A DNA stretch of 64,000 bases from Lamellibrachia satsuma (lineage: Eukaryota > Annelida > Polychaeta > Sabellida > Siboglinidae). Position numbers and translations under genes: made by a program. The notes under the pieces are model-generated. The model searched no databases, was not told the DNA's origin, and saw nothing but the letters and a program-made list of their open reading frames with translations. Shown one piece after another: positions 50,640 through 62,696 of the stretch. The stretch's first letter is position 1. Each line of letters opens with the position of its first letter. The DNA lies in assembly GCA_033239005.1 (NCBI GenBank), contig BSQZ01000035.1, positions 1,742,501 through 1,806,500 on the forward strand. The letters run 5' to 3'.

Positions 50640-50860
50640 GTGCGACACAGGAATGGACCACCTGAAAGACGCTGAACCACCTACGAACGGGGATGTGCAG
50701 GTCTCGCGTAAACATGCGACAGATGGGGCTATGACAAAGAAACTTAAATCTGCGACAGTGGCGAGATCCAAACCATGAACCACCTACTGAATTATCGCCC
50801 CGACAGATATCTTGATAAATTCTCAGATATGAAGAGAAAAAAGAGAAGGTAGACAAATTA
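50640..50860 (+). pseudogene. LINE 3' ORF remnant
   Basis: In one plus frame WKTLNHLRTGMCRSRVNMRQ appears, and in another CDSGEIQTMNHLLNYRPDR. Both resemble the C-terminal zinc-knuckle region of Jockey-like LINE ORF2 (…LNRLRTG-GR…, C-CGE-QTM-HLL-CP). Frameshifts separate them. It is probably the same insertion as 49345-49490. Confidence 0.6.
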
Positions 50861-51460
50861 ATATATATGTTTGTGAAAAACACGGGTCCACAACATGTAC
50901 GCTCAATGTCCAACACCAGGCTTGTCTAGACACTTCATACGCACTGGCGCCAAACGCACGAGCGGATGAAAGCATAATGTCCTTCAAGTCGAAAATATGA
51001 AACTAATTGGTGAGCAATAAACCGCATATTGCCTCTTCCTGCCAAAAGGACAGCGAGATTGGATTCTGGGTTCATATAGACTTGCATCGGCTGCTGTCAA
51101 GTACCGATAACCGACTATCGCTGAGTTCATATATCTGTCAAAAAGACAAAACTAATTGCCGGAGCGGTTTGTGAACGTTGGACGGCGAGAAAATAGGAAA
51201 ATCGATGCTAATTAGCAGTGAATAGATGCAGCTGTGTGCTATACACAATTACTCAAGTGATACGGCCATTGCAGGTGGCTACGATTGTCAACCGCGATTA
51301 CTCGACTGCTTTCTAATCAATGACTGCCGATCATGCCGACGCATTCCACCCTGGCACGTCACTTCGTGATCTGCCCGTCACTGTGGGTGACTTCTGCAGT
51401 CCGTCGCCACTCGGACAACGTTCGTAGGTGTTGGGTCCGTGAGACATTCCGGCGCAGAGC

Positions 51461-51675
<215 letters not shown>

Positions 51676-51929
51676 CTGTCCTGTGCCGTTCTCATTCATA
51701 TCATGCCAGCAAACTACAACTTCATCTCTCCATCAAGTTTTTTGTCGTCCCTGACTTTGAGAACCTGTCATTGGTCTCCATTCTGTTGTTATCTTTGTCC
51801 ACCTGTTGTTCTTAGTTCTGGCAAGGTGTATAAATCAGTACCCGGCTATAGACAGAGGTGGACAGGTGAAGGAATAGTTTTCGTGCAGTAATTGCTGCCA
51901 GACTAAATGCTTCCATGAGAAGTCGAGTT

Positions 51930-52230
51930 GGTGGTGAAATGAATAGGTCTACCAGGGGGTGAAGGTGGTGGTGGAATGAATAGGTCTACCAGGGGGTGAA
52001 GTTGCTGGTGGAATGAATAGGTCTACCAGGGGGTGAAGTTGGTGGTGGAATGAATAGGTCTACCAGGGGGTGAAGTTGGTGGTGGAATGAATAGGTCTAC
52101 CAGGGGGTGAAGGTGGTGAAATGAATAGGTCTACCAGGGGGTGAAGTTGGTGGTGAAATGAATAGGTCTACCATGGGGTGAAGTTGGTGGTGGAATGAAT
52201 AGGTGTACCAGGGGGTGAAGTTGGTGGTAA
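51930..52230. repeat. 37-bp minisatellite
   Basis: Eight or nine copies of gaatgaataggtctaccagg plus gggtgaagttggtggtg; some copies lack one gtg. Confidence 0.94.
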
Positions 52231-52869
52231 TCCAACAGTACCAGTTAAACCGTGCATTTGCTCTAGTCTTACCAAGTTCTAGAGTCGACTAACCAGACCA
52301 GGTATTTTAAGTCAGTGACTGCAGTCAACTATAATCGATAATTTTGTTTCACATAATTTGAGTAATGTAATCATGCCAAATTGACATGTAATCATAATTT
52401 TAGTGGATTGCATCACTAATGCAATTGCCCCATGTCTGGTTAATAATGGATCCATCATTAAACCCAACGGGACATTTCCTCGATCAGTTTAAAATTTCTT
52501 TTTAGATATGTTGGAGTATGCATGGAACGTGAAGCACAGCATCTCGATTCGCATGAACTGGCCACTTGACCCCAAGGACAAGGTCATACTATGGTCGAAA
52601 GTCATTGGCCAATCCGTTCTCAGTTGGTCTTTACAAGTGATGACAATAAAGCCATTTGAACTCATCAAGTCATACGAAATGCACTCGCAGTAGTGACGTT
52701 GATGCATCACTGTCTTAGAAGACATCAATTACTTAGGTGTCTCTTTAAATTGTCCTTAGTTGAAATATTGCATACGAACGTTGGTAAAAGCTATATACTT
52801 CTCAAATGGCTAAAAACCTGGTAAAACTAGCCTCGTGTCTAATTTGTGAGAAATTTATAAGTAATCCTT

Positions 52870-53300
52870 TTGTAAAATGTGGACTATGTGAGTCTACCTT
52901 ACATAAGACTTGTATTGTTACAAAAAAAGGTTGTGCATTTAATTTGTAGAGCTAAGAGGTTAAACCACACTTCTTGTCTATTCTCCGAGTTATGCATCCC
53001 GAAAGTACCAGATATTGTGGAAATACGAACTGCACTTATTATGTACAAGGCAAATAGCAATTTGTTACCAGTGAATATACAAAAGGTGTTTACACTGGAC
53101 AAGTCAGTCTATGTAACCAGACAAAATCCCAATTTAAAAAAATTATGCTTGTACCAATTTAAAGAGACTGCGTATTTCAGTTAAAGGTGTAATACTATGG
53201 AACTCATTTGACAGCTTTTTAATATGTTGTAGAAACTTTCATCTTTAAAAAAATACACTGCTAACATTTTGGTTATTATTATTATTATTTGGTGATTTAT
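52870..53300 (+). pseudogene. LINE C-terminal remnant with (TTA)n tail
   Basis: The plus strand reads LLQKKVVHLICRAKRLNHTS, then CLFSELCIPKVPDIVEIRTA, then LIMYKANSNLLPVNIQKVF. This resembles the C-terminal region of CR1/L2-like LINE ORF2 (…QKKAIRII…HT-PLF-EL-ILK-PDI…YK…LP). A frameshift follows, then VKGVILWNS, and an (ATT)n tail at 53272-53288 typical of the LINE 3' end. Confidence 0.68.
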
Positions 53301-53607
53301 TGTAGCTACAAAAAAAATTATTGTTTTGTCTATGCTGGTCTTTACATGTTATTCTTGAACTATGCTATGGTGACTATCTAGTGTAAACACTAATATTTCA
53401 TCATTCATATTGAAATATAAATAGTTAAGTTGTTTTCATACATGTTGCATACTGTAATTATTTGCTTGTTATATTTATGGCAATTGGGCAAGTGCTATAA
53501 GTGACATACTTCTTGCCATTTTCAACATCAAGACTCTGGTTTATATTTTATGTTTGGCTATTTTTGTGTGTTGTGTTGTTGTTGTTGTTGAAATGAACAC
53601 CTGATAT

Positions 53608-53613
53608 ATATAC

Positions 53614-53706
<93 letters not shown>

Positions 53707-53856
53707 TGTATGTATGCATGTATGTATGTATGTATGTATGTATGTATGTATACATACATACATACATACATACTTATACATACATACTTACATACATACA
53801 TACATACATACATATATACATATGCATATATGCTGCCACCTAGTGTTTACCTCTGA

Positions 53857-53916
<60 letters not shown>

Positions 53917-53968
53917 TTTATGTATGTATGTATGTATGTATGTATGTATGTATGTATGTATACATACA

Positions 53969-54002
<34 letters not shown>

Positions 54003-54045
54003 CATATGCATATATGCTGCCACCTAGTGTTTACCTCTGAAACAT
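53608..54045. repeat. Duplicated compound microsatellite with palindromes
   Basis: (TA)n, then (TGTA)n, then (TACA)n, then a unique block ctgccacctagtgtttacct plus ctgaaaca. The whole arrangement recurs at an offset of about 182 bases. The adjoining TGTA and TACA runs are complementary and can form hairpins of tens of base pairs. Confidence 0.93.
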
Positions 54046-54888
54046 AAACGACTAGTGCCACCTGGTGGATAGCACTGTTGCACATATGCGATTGTGCACA
54101 CTAAAAAACTACAGAAGATATTGCAACATCAACAAGCGACTATTAATTAATCCGTGCAAATTATTCCACAACTCTTAAATGAGAAGCTTTCCATTTCACC
54201 AGCTTTAAGTGGTGCCATAGCCATAGCGATGGATAGGTTGGTCGCACATAACACAGTTTCCCTTCACAAAGAAAGGGACCATACAATTCACATATGAAGG
54301 TCTCCTGTATAGTCCATGTATATTCACTATTAACGTTATCTAATAAAATCTCCCATTGCTCTAGCATATCTATGAAAGATACATGATTCAAGTGTTTACT
54401 TTGACGGGTATTTTAAGAAAACTATCATTGGAAATCTAAATTGGATTGTGATGTAGTTACACTCATATACACACAACATCAATGTGACAAATTGTTAGCT
54501 GCGTGACGTCATTGTTGAGTGTGACGTATTAAAATGAGTAACCATAGCACCATCGGCTGGACAGGAAGGAGTTTATTACACTACAGATTGTCTCAGCGGG
54601 AAACACTGGTAACTTCGGATGTCCAACATAAGGTGATCGTGCATTTACCTTTTCATATTTGATTTTTGAATAAAACTGCTTTGTAGGTGTTTAGTTAATC
54701 ACTATGCTATAATAAATACATTGTATCATCGATATTGTATCATCATCCGCGCTTGGACCACGGCGGAGAGAGCCGGTTCAATGAACGACGAGTTGACGGG
54801 CTCGTTCACAACTAGTGTGCACAAGCATATATGGCAGTGATGATTAGACAGTAATTCATATGTAGTGAGTACAGTAAAACATACTCAC

Positions 54889-54994
54889 GAAAGCCCCACT
54901 TTGCAGCAATGTGTAGAGAAGTGTCACCAAATTCGTTCTTTTCATCGATGTTTGACTGTGACATCTTAGATTCGTACAGCATTGCCTTCACACA
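54889..54994 (-). CDS. ANKRD27: ANKRD27/VARP exon d: ankyrin repeats 3-4
   Basis: A 106-base exon with acceptor gttacttcag and donor GGCTTTC/gtgagtatg, phase 0 in and +1 out. It encodes CVKAMLYESKMSQSNIDEKN, then EFGDTSLHIAAKWGF. Joined to the preceding exon it reads GHED-CVKAM, as in the vertebrate gene (GHEDCVKAL). The ankyrin core is EFGDTSLHIAAKWGF. The split Leu codon is completed by the first two bases of the exon 24 kb further on (30498-30697), giving KWGF-L-SIAELLLEHGA. Confidence 0.92.
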
Positions 54995-57900
54995 CTGAAG
55001 TAACACATATTCCTTTTCTAATGCTGCATAAAAAATACTGATGTGTTTGTTAAACGTGTAATATATTAGTTTCTATAACAGGTATATAAAAACTTAAAAC
55101 TGTAACAATGAATACGCTTGTTACTAATTAAAGCAAACCATTTTATAATTTCTCACAAAGTGTTGTATTTTCATTATCCCAACAATAAAAAGAAATTGTT
55201 GAAAAGAATTTTCAGTAGCGAATGTCTGTTATGTAAACTTGCGCTACAATCAACGATCAGCTATGCTACACGAAAGCATCTAAAAATTAATCAAATAAGA
55301 AAAAACATTTGAAATAATAAAAAAAGAAAATCAATAAGAATACGATAACGAGAAATATATATTCTACACGCAAAACACATAACACAAAATATATGTGTCA
55401 CTTAATTGCATAACCCGACTCTAAATTGCAATGAAGAGCACACAACACCCGAGACACCAAGAACAAACCGCAAGCTAAAACATATTTAAGAAAAAAAAAA
55501 GATCTAACCGTTATTTTCAGATTAATCACTTTTTGCTACGCTCTCTGCTGTATTTCTGACATTGATTAAAAAAATGCAATCTTTTGATTAAACTGTGTGA
55601 AAGCGAAGATATGCAAATTCCACTACGACATAATCTCATCAGGAATGTTTATTTTTGTTCTTTTTTCTAAGTAAAAGATGTGTGCAAACAAAAAGCCAGA
55701 CATCAATTCTACGGCATTTTTTCAGAACACTAAAAATCCTGAATAACTGCAGCAATAACAGACTGGCTCTTTGACAAGTTCACTTCTTTCCCCAGTTGCA
55801 TGACTAATGTTGTGAACAAAGCAAAACTAACAGTTGTGTAAAACATATATGTATATTCAATAATAACAAAACAAAATGTTCAACACAGTCGCATTACATT
55901 GCACTAGATCATTGAACTAAGAAAATGAGCACCTAATTTTGACTAATCAGCTTTGATTAAAACCTCTTCTTTTTAAAAGTAGTTGTGTCAGCACAGGCAT
56001 TGGGCTTTACAAATAATACATCACATTTTACAAATCAACGGTAGGATAAATCAGCATAAATAGTAGTTGGATGGATAGCCAATTGTCATTGTGTCTATGC
56101 ACATGTCTTTTGTCCTGTGCATTGTGCAAGTCTGTTTTTTTCCGGTGGCATTGTCGCATATGGCATTTCAGGTATTGGGTTAGTGGTCACCAGAAGTAGA
56201 TAATACCCAAGAGATAACATAGACATAACATAAAACAACAACTTGATAATTTGTGAGAAGTAATGGGTGTAATTATCATCTATCCTCAGTGACCTCCACA
56301 TGACGTCTTGGTTGAGGGTGACATAATGCAGCACAAGGAATGGGTTGTCAGGCCATCAACAGCTGCCTAATATTGGCATTGATCACTGACAGATAATACA
56401 AACTGCTTGTCATAAAAATATACCATACAGATAAGTTGTTCCTTTAAAATGTAACTACAGTGTCTCTATTGTAACAACGTACCATTCTAGTTGTTCTAGT
56501 TGCAACAATAAAGAAATACGATTGAACTAGATATGGAATTGGAAAAGATGTTGCACATGCTGTGAAAAGGAATTGGAATTACACAAATATTTTGAAATCG
56601 TATTTGTTGTTATAACACTTGACAAACCAGCAGCATGGGTATGAAAAACACTGTCCAGTCTGTCCACCCCAACACTTACATCTTCGTGTCCAGTCTTTCC
56701 ACCCCAACACTTACATCTTCGTGTACAGTCTGTCCACCCCAACACTTACATCTCCGTGTCCAGTCTGTTCACCCCAACACTTACATCTTCGTGTCCAGTC
56801 TGTCCACCCCAACACTTACATCTTCGTGTCCAGTCTGTCCACCCCAACACTTACATCTTCGTGTCCAGTCTGTTCACCCCAACACTTACATCTTCGTGTC
56901 CAGTCTGTCCACCCCAACACTTACATCTCCGTGTCCAGTCTGTCCACCCCAACACTTACATCTCCGTGTCCAGTCTGTCCACCCCAACACTTACATCTTC
57001 GTGTCCAGTCTGTTCACCCCAACACTTACATCTTCGTGTCCAGTCTGTCCACCCCAACACTTACATCTTCGTGTCCAGTCTGTCCACCCCAACACTAACA
57101 TCTTCGTGTCCAGTCTGTCCACCCCAACACTTACATCTCCGTGTCCAGTCTGTCCACCCCAACACTTACATCTTCGTGTCCAGTCTGTTCACCCCAACAC
57201 TTACATCTTCGTGTCCAGTCTGTCCACCCCAACACTTACATCTTCGTGTCCAGTCTGTCCACCCCAACACTTACATCTTCGTGTCCAGTCTGTCCACCCC
57301 AACACTTACATCTCCGTGTCCAATCTGTCCACCCCAACACTTACATCTTCGTGTCCAGTCTGTCCACCCCAACACTTACATCTCCGTGTCCAATCTGTCC
57401 ACCCCAACACTTACATCTTCGTGTCCAATCTGTCCACCCCGACACTTACATCTTCGTGTCCAGTCTGTTCACCCCAACACTTACATCTTCATGTCCAGTC
57501 TGTCCACCCCAACACTAACATCTTCGTGTCCAGTCTGTTCACCCCAACACTTACATCTCCGTGTCCAGTCTGTCCACCCCAACACTTACATCTTCGTGTC
57601 CAGTCTGTCCACCCCAACACTTACATCTTCGTGTCCAGTCTGTTCACCCCAACACTTACATCTTCGTGTCCAGTCTGTCCACCCCAACACTTACATCTTC
57701 GTGTCCAGTCTGTTCACCCCAACACTGCCATCTTCGTGTCCAGTCTGTTCACCCCAACACTTACATCTTCGTGTCGGGTCTGTTCACCCCAACACTGACA
57801 TCTTCATGTCGAGTCTGTTCACCCCAACACTTACATCTTCATGTCCAGTCTGTCCACCCCAACAGTTACATCTTCGTGTCCAGTCTGTCCACCCCAACAC

Positions 57901-58918
57901 TTACATCTTCATGTCCAGTCTGTTCACCCCAACACTGACATCTTCGTGTCGAGTCTGTTCACCCCAACACTTACATCTTGGTGTCCAGTCTGTCCACCCC
58001 AACACTTACATCTTCGTGTCCAGTCTGTCCACCCGACACTGACATCTTCATGTCCAGTCTGTCCACCCCAACACTTACATCTTGGTGTCCAGTCTGTCAA
58101 CCCCAACACTTACATCTTGGTGTCCAGTCTGTCCACCCCAACACTTACATCTTCATGTCCAGTCTGTCCACCCCAACACTTACATCTTCGTGTCCAGTCT
58201 GTCCACCCCGACACTTACATCTTCGTGTCCAGTCTGTTCACCCCAACACTTACATCTTGGTGTCCAGTCTGTCCACCCCAACACTTACATCTTCGTGTCC
58301 AATCTGTCCACCCCGACACTTACATCTTCGTGTCCAGTCTGTCCACCCCAACACTTACATCTTGGTGTCCAGTCTGTCCACCCCAACACTTACATCTTCG
58401 TGTCCAGTCTGTCCACCCCAACACTTACATCTTGGTGTCCAGTCTGTCCACCCCGACACTTACATCTTTGTGTCTAGTCTGTCCAACCCGACACTTACAT
58501 CTTCGTGTCCAGTCTGTTCACCCCAACACTTACATCTTGGTGTCCAGTCTGTCCACCCCAACACTTACATCTTCGTGTCCAATCTGTCCACCCCGACACT
58601 TACATCTTCGTGTCCAGTCTGTCCACCCCAACACTTACATCTTGGTGTCCAGTCTGTCCACCCCAACACTTACATCTTCGTGTCCAGTCTGTCCACCCCG
58701 ACACTTACATCTTCGTGTCCAGTCTGTTCACCCCAACACTGACATCTTCGTGTCGAGTCTGTTCACCCCAACACTTACATCTTGGTGTCCAGTCTGTCCA
58801 CCCCAACACTTACATCTTCATGTCCAGTCTGTCCACCCCAACACTTACATCTTCGTGTCCAGTCTGTCCACCCCAGCACTTACATCTTCGTGTCCAGTCT
58901 GGCTACCCCAACACTTAC
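54995..58918 (-). other. Intron between exons c and d
   Basis: 3.9 kb from gtaagtg to gttacttcag. The 5' 2.3 kb is the splice-junction minisatellite. The remainder (54995-56651) is AT-rich with no recognised feature. Confidence 0.85.
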
Positions 58919-58934
58919 ATCTTCGTGTCCAGTC
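56652..58934 (-). repeat. 35-bp minisatellite made of an exon-intron junction, about 65 copies
   Basis: On the minus strand each unit is ACTGGACACGAAGAT followed by gtaagtgttggggtggacag: the last 15 bases of ANKRD27 exon c plus 20 bases of intron. Most copies keep GAT/gtaagt. Minority copies have gttagt, gtcagt or ggcagt, and the codon before GAT varies (gaa, gga, caa, tga). The array abuts the genuine donor at 58919. The long plus-strand ORFs (up to 428 residues) arise because three units are 105 bases without stops. Confidence 0.97.
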
Positions 58935-59014
58935 GCAGTAGCCATGTGCAAGGGTGTGTTGCCATCGTTGTCATGGCAACTGATGACAGATGCATCATAA
59001 TGTAGCAACAGCAA
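58919..59014 (-). CDS. ANKRD27: ANKRD27/VARP exon c: ankyrin repeats 2-3
   Basis: A 96-base symmetrical exon (phase 0/0, 32 codons) with acceptor ttgttattttgtag and donor GAAGAT/gtaagtg. It encodes LLLLHYDASVISCHDNDGNT, then PLHMATATGHED: helix 2 of one ankyrin repeat, the beta-turn DNDGNTPLH, and helix 1 of the next. Vertebrate VARP has the same order here. The exon is too short to stand out as an ORF and was found from the splice phases. Its 3' end is striking: the last 15 coding bases (ACTGGACACGAAGAT, TGHED) plus the first 20 intron bases form the unit of the 65-copy minisatellite that starts immediately downstream in the transcript (56652-58934). Confidence 0.93.
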
Positions 59015-59089
59015 CTACAAAATAACAACAACAACAACAAGATTTAACAAGATTGCCATCCCAAACAACAAGTTCCAGATGGCAAGTGG

Positions 59090-61440
59090 ACAAGGAAGCC
59101 ATTGGCTTATCGAGAGTCCAACAATTTTTTCATCTATGTATAGCCCATACTTATCAAATATCTGTCAATTCTATTTTTTAAACATATTCACACTACGAGC
59201 ATTAACACAATCATTTGGCAGTTTGTTCCATTCATTTATTACCCTCTGTGAGAGAGAGAGTACTTTCTCGTGTCCAACCTACACTGCTCCTTAACTAATG
59301 CTGCTTTGTGTCCTCTGGTTCTACTGCCTTCTTTAAGTTTGAAGAACATATTCCTATCAACATCCTCATAACCATTTACTATTTTAGACACTTCTATTTG
59401 GTCTCCTCTTAGTCTCCTGGTCTCTAGTGTTGTCAAACCACATTGTAATAAGCGACTTTCGTAACTACGGTCTCTCAATTCTGGAATCATTTTAGTTGCT
59501 CTTCGTTGTATTCTTTCTAGCTTGTCTATGTCCTTTTTACGATATGGCCTCCATGCTTGAATACAATATTCCAAATGTGGTCTAACTATTGCTTTGTACA
59601 GGGGTACAATTAGCTCTTTCTCCTTATACATAATAGTTCTCCTAATTTGTCCTAGAATTTGATTTCCTTTTGAAGCAGCAATCCCACATTGCTCTGAAAC
59701 TTTCATGTCAGCACTAAATGTTACTCCTAAGTCCCTTTCTTGTGTGGTTCTACCTAGTATAGCATCCCACTTTTTATATTCTTCGTCCATGTTTCCATGT
59801 CCTATGTGTATACATTTACACTTTCCAAAATTGAATAGCATCTGCCATTTTTCTGACCATTTAACTAATTTATCTAGATCATCCTGTAAACTTTGTTTAT
59901 CTGTATCATTTATAACCTTTCTAAATACTTTTGTGTCATCTGCAAATGTTAGTACTTTGCTAGATATGTCATCTTCTAAATCATTTATATATATTAAAAA
60001 CAGTATAGGGCCTAATACTGATCCCTGTGGTACCCCACTCAAAATCGATTTCCAGTTTGAAATCTCACCATCTACTATTACTCTCTGTCTTCTGTGTGTA
60101 AGCCACTTTTCTATCCAGTTGATTACATCATTACCTGTACCATGGGCTTTTAGCTTAAGTAACAATCTTTGGTATGGCACTTTATCGAGAGCTTTCTGAA
60201 AATCTAAGTAGACAACATCCACTGGTGACTCGTCATCTACCCACTTTGTAATTTCTTCAAAAAAACATAAGAGATTGGTTAGACATAACCTTCCTTTTAG
60301 GAACCCATGATGAGATGTATTTATTAAATTATGTTTTACAAGGAATTCCACCATGTGGTCTCTAATTAATGTTTCAAGTAATTTACATACAACTGATGTT
60401 AAACTCACTGGTCTGTAATTGTCTGGCTTGTTCCTCGATCCTTTCTTAAAGAGCGCTGTAATGTTTGCTTCTTTCCATTCTGAAGGAACTATTCCTTCTT
60501 CTAATGACCAGTTAAACACTTGCTAGTGGTGTACTAATTTGCTCAACAATTTCCTTAAGCAGTTTTGGTGTTATCCCATCAACTCCCGGTGATTTATTAT
60601 CTTTCATCTTCTTAATTTTGTTTGCTATCATTTCAGGAGTTACAAATAACTGCCCTAAATGTTCTGATTTATTGCCCTCAAATTTAGTAAATGGAACTGG
60701 AAGTGAGCTGATATCTTCTGTGGTAAAAACTGAGCTGAAATACTCATTCAGGACCTCTGCCATTTGAAACCCATCTGAAATTATGTTTCCCCTGTTGTTT
60801 TCCAGTGGTCTGACCTTATCTCGAACTTTCTGTTTACTCCTTACATAAGCATAGAAACTCTTGCTGTCATTTTTTATATTACCTGCCAACTGTTTTTCAA
60901 AGGTTCTTTTACATTTTCTAATTTCAGTTGTAGCTAGGTTATGTGCCTCTTTGTAATTTGCATAGTCTTCATCATTTCTGGTATGCCTATAAACCCTCCA
61001 CATAGCTTGCTTAAACACTATTTTTCTAATAGCTTCTTTTGACAAGTGTTTCTTTCTAGACCGTTTTCCTTGTTTTTTTCAAGGGAACAAATTTATCGAT
61101 GATACTCTCAATTTCATATTTAAAAATATTCCAACATTCAATTGCGGTCTTATTCATCAGCATGTTATTCCAATCTAGCTTTGCAAAGTATTTTTCTCAT
61201 ATCTTTATAGTTACCTTTGTGGAAGTTTCTCCTATACGTTTTTTTATTTTTACTTTCTGATTTTAAACTGATGTCAAAATGTATTTGATTGTGGTAGGAG
61301 ACTGTCTTGTTTTTATTTCCTTTGTCCCTTAGATATGTGCAGTGTTCATCCCAGTAAAACAGTTTCTTTATCACACACTAATTTATATTTTCTTCTCAGG
61401 TGTTCCCCCAGGAATCTCAGCAGTTCTATATTTTATTGTA
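59090..61440 (-). mobile_element. CR1-like LINE, 5'-truncated, few frameshifts
   Basis: Minus-strand ORF2 in pieces. 61374-61165 contains HNQIHFDISLKSESKNKKTY, apparently the end of an endonuclease/linker region. 61045-60512 holds the pre-RT region KSFYAYVRSKQKVRD. 60519-59239 holds the RT: FKKGSRNKPDNYRPVSLTSV, YLDFQKALDKVP, SGVPQGSVLGPILFLIYIND, FADDTKVFR, then the C-terminal domain LYKAIVRPHLEYCIQAWRPY. Catalytic Asp residues (FADD) are present. Frameshifts lie near 61065, 60515 and 59247; beyond the last the frame resumes as VINEWNKLPNDCVNARSVNM. The 5' end (most of the endonuclease) is absent. It sits in the ANKRD27 intron between exons b and c, in sense orientation. Confidence 0.88.
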
Positions 61441-61486
61441 TCTCCAATTGTTTATGCACGTAAAAAGTATATTTATTTCTGAAACA

Positions 61487-61810
61487 ACATGAGATGGAGA
61501 TATTTGGGACATGTCCTTAGAATGCCGCCAACAAGAACACAGAAGCAGGCGTGCTATTGGAAACCATTGGGAAAAAGGAAAAGAAGACGTCCAAAAAGAC
61601 CAATAAAAACCTGCAAGACAGGAACTTACCAATAAAAACCTGCAAGAGAGGAACTTACCAATAAAAAAATGCAAGAGAGGAACTTACCAATAACAACCTG
61701 TAAGAGAGGAACAAATCCAGAAAATAAAGACACAGGACATAGAAAGAATGGCTGCAGATAGAAATGGATGGCATCGACTTGTGTTCCTGGTGGCACAGAG
61801 TGAGTAAGAT
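61487..61810 (+). pseudogene. 3' fragment of another LINE with internal tandem duplication
   Basis: The plus strand reads MRWRYLGHVLRMPPTRTQKQ, then WKPLGKRKRRRPKRPIKTC, and in a later frame IQKIKTQDIERMAADRNGWH-RLV. This is the C-terminus of a LINE endonuclease-reverse transcriptase (…RRWRWLGHVLRM…GKRKRGRPK…DR-W). Four copies of a unit of about 30 bases (ccaataaaaacctgcaagag) interrupt it at 61601-61710. Confidence 0.78.
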
Positions 61811-62186
61811 TAAGTAAACTAAATTATACGTATGGAATCGTTTATAATGTATTTGTTAGACAGCTATGCATATTACAACCAGTCGTCTGCAATCTCCAGG
61901 GAGTCAATCAACTAGACAGAAGTCACTGGACTGAAAGATTACGGAAGTATCATTTTGTAAATGGAAAATAATAACAGCTACAGCATCCATCATTTGTGTT
62001 CAGTCAAAAACTACCGTACACAAAATACCAACACATATACCAAAACAACCACAACTGACTATGACCGTAGCATTATAATTTGCATCTATCAGTAATAAAT
62101 GTAACAACTGAAACATTGACAGTTCCTCCATTTTGTGTGACTACATTCTTGATGAAGCTGTAAGTGGCAGAAGATGAAACACTCAC

Positions 62187-62326
62187 GGCAATGCGCTGAT
62201 GACCCTTCAGACAAGCCATGTGCAGTGGCGTGGAACCGTGATAGTCAGTTGCCATGACGCTGCTTCCTCGTTCCAGCAACATCTCAGTCATGGCCATGTG
62301 ACCGCATGTACAAGCTAGATGCAGAG
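62187..62326 (-). CDS. ANKRD27: ANKRD27/VARP exon b: ankyrin repeats 1-2
   Basis: A 140-base exon, acceptor ttcgatttgcag, donor GCC/gtgagtg, entering at phase +1 and leaving at phase 0. It completes the Ala codon begun in the preceding exon and encodes LHLACTCGHMAMTEMLLERG, then SSVMATDYHGSTPLHMACLK, then GHQRIA. These are textbook ankyrin consensus elements: two PLH/ALH tetrapeptides, GH turns and the helix-2 LLERG. It corresponds to the start of the first ankyrin block, which in vertebrate VARP binds GTP-Rab32/38. The ATDYHG-TPLH-AC-KG core matches the vertebrate protein nearly residue for residue. The next exon joins without a phase shift. Confidence 0.95.
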
Positions 62327-62696
62327 CTGCAAATCGAACATATGGGGAATTTATGTGGTAGTGGCTGGCTGAGAGATGACGTAGATACAAATACCAATTC
62401 ATACCTGTACATTACCATGGTGCAATAACACATGGTAATGTTTAGCCAGTGGTGACACACATAAAAGATTTAATAAGATTGTGATGTATGCAGACGATCT
62501 GGCCATCTAGCAAAGAGAGCAGGTGGAAAACATCAAGGATGCAGGTAAAGGGGAAGGCCACAGCTGAGATGGAAAGACTGCATGAGGAGGGATATGAGAA
62601 GATCGGGAGAGGATGAAAGATGGAGAGAGGGGGCTGCCGATAGAAAACTATGGAAAGAAAGAACAGAAAGAGTGACTCGACAATACTGTAACTGTA

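Larger units (their letters stand above)
59015..62186 (-). other. Intron between exons b and c
   Basis: 3.17 kb from gtgagtg to ttttgtag, filled by a sense-strand CR1-like LINE and an antisense LINE fragment. The remaining 61815-62186 has no recognised feature. Confidence 0.85.

Noticed and set aside
49474..50665. Plus-strand ORFs of 343 and 380 residues rich in EQNRTFTSDTPESNG
   Set aside because: Produced by a 45-bp minisatellite inside a decayed LINE; parallel ORFs exist in two frames and on the minus strand.
56635..59005. Plus-strand ORFs of up to 428 residues (HLHLRVQSVHPNTYIF repeats)
   Set aside because: They are read-through of the 35-bp minisatellite: three units equal 105 bases, so every frame gives the same periodic peptide. 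The strand is opposite to the gene from which the unit derives.
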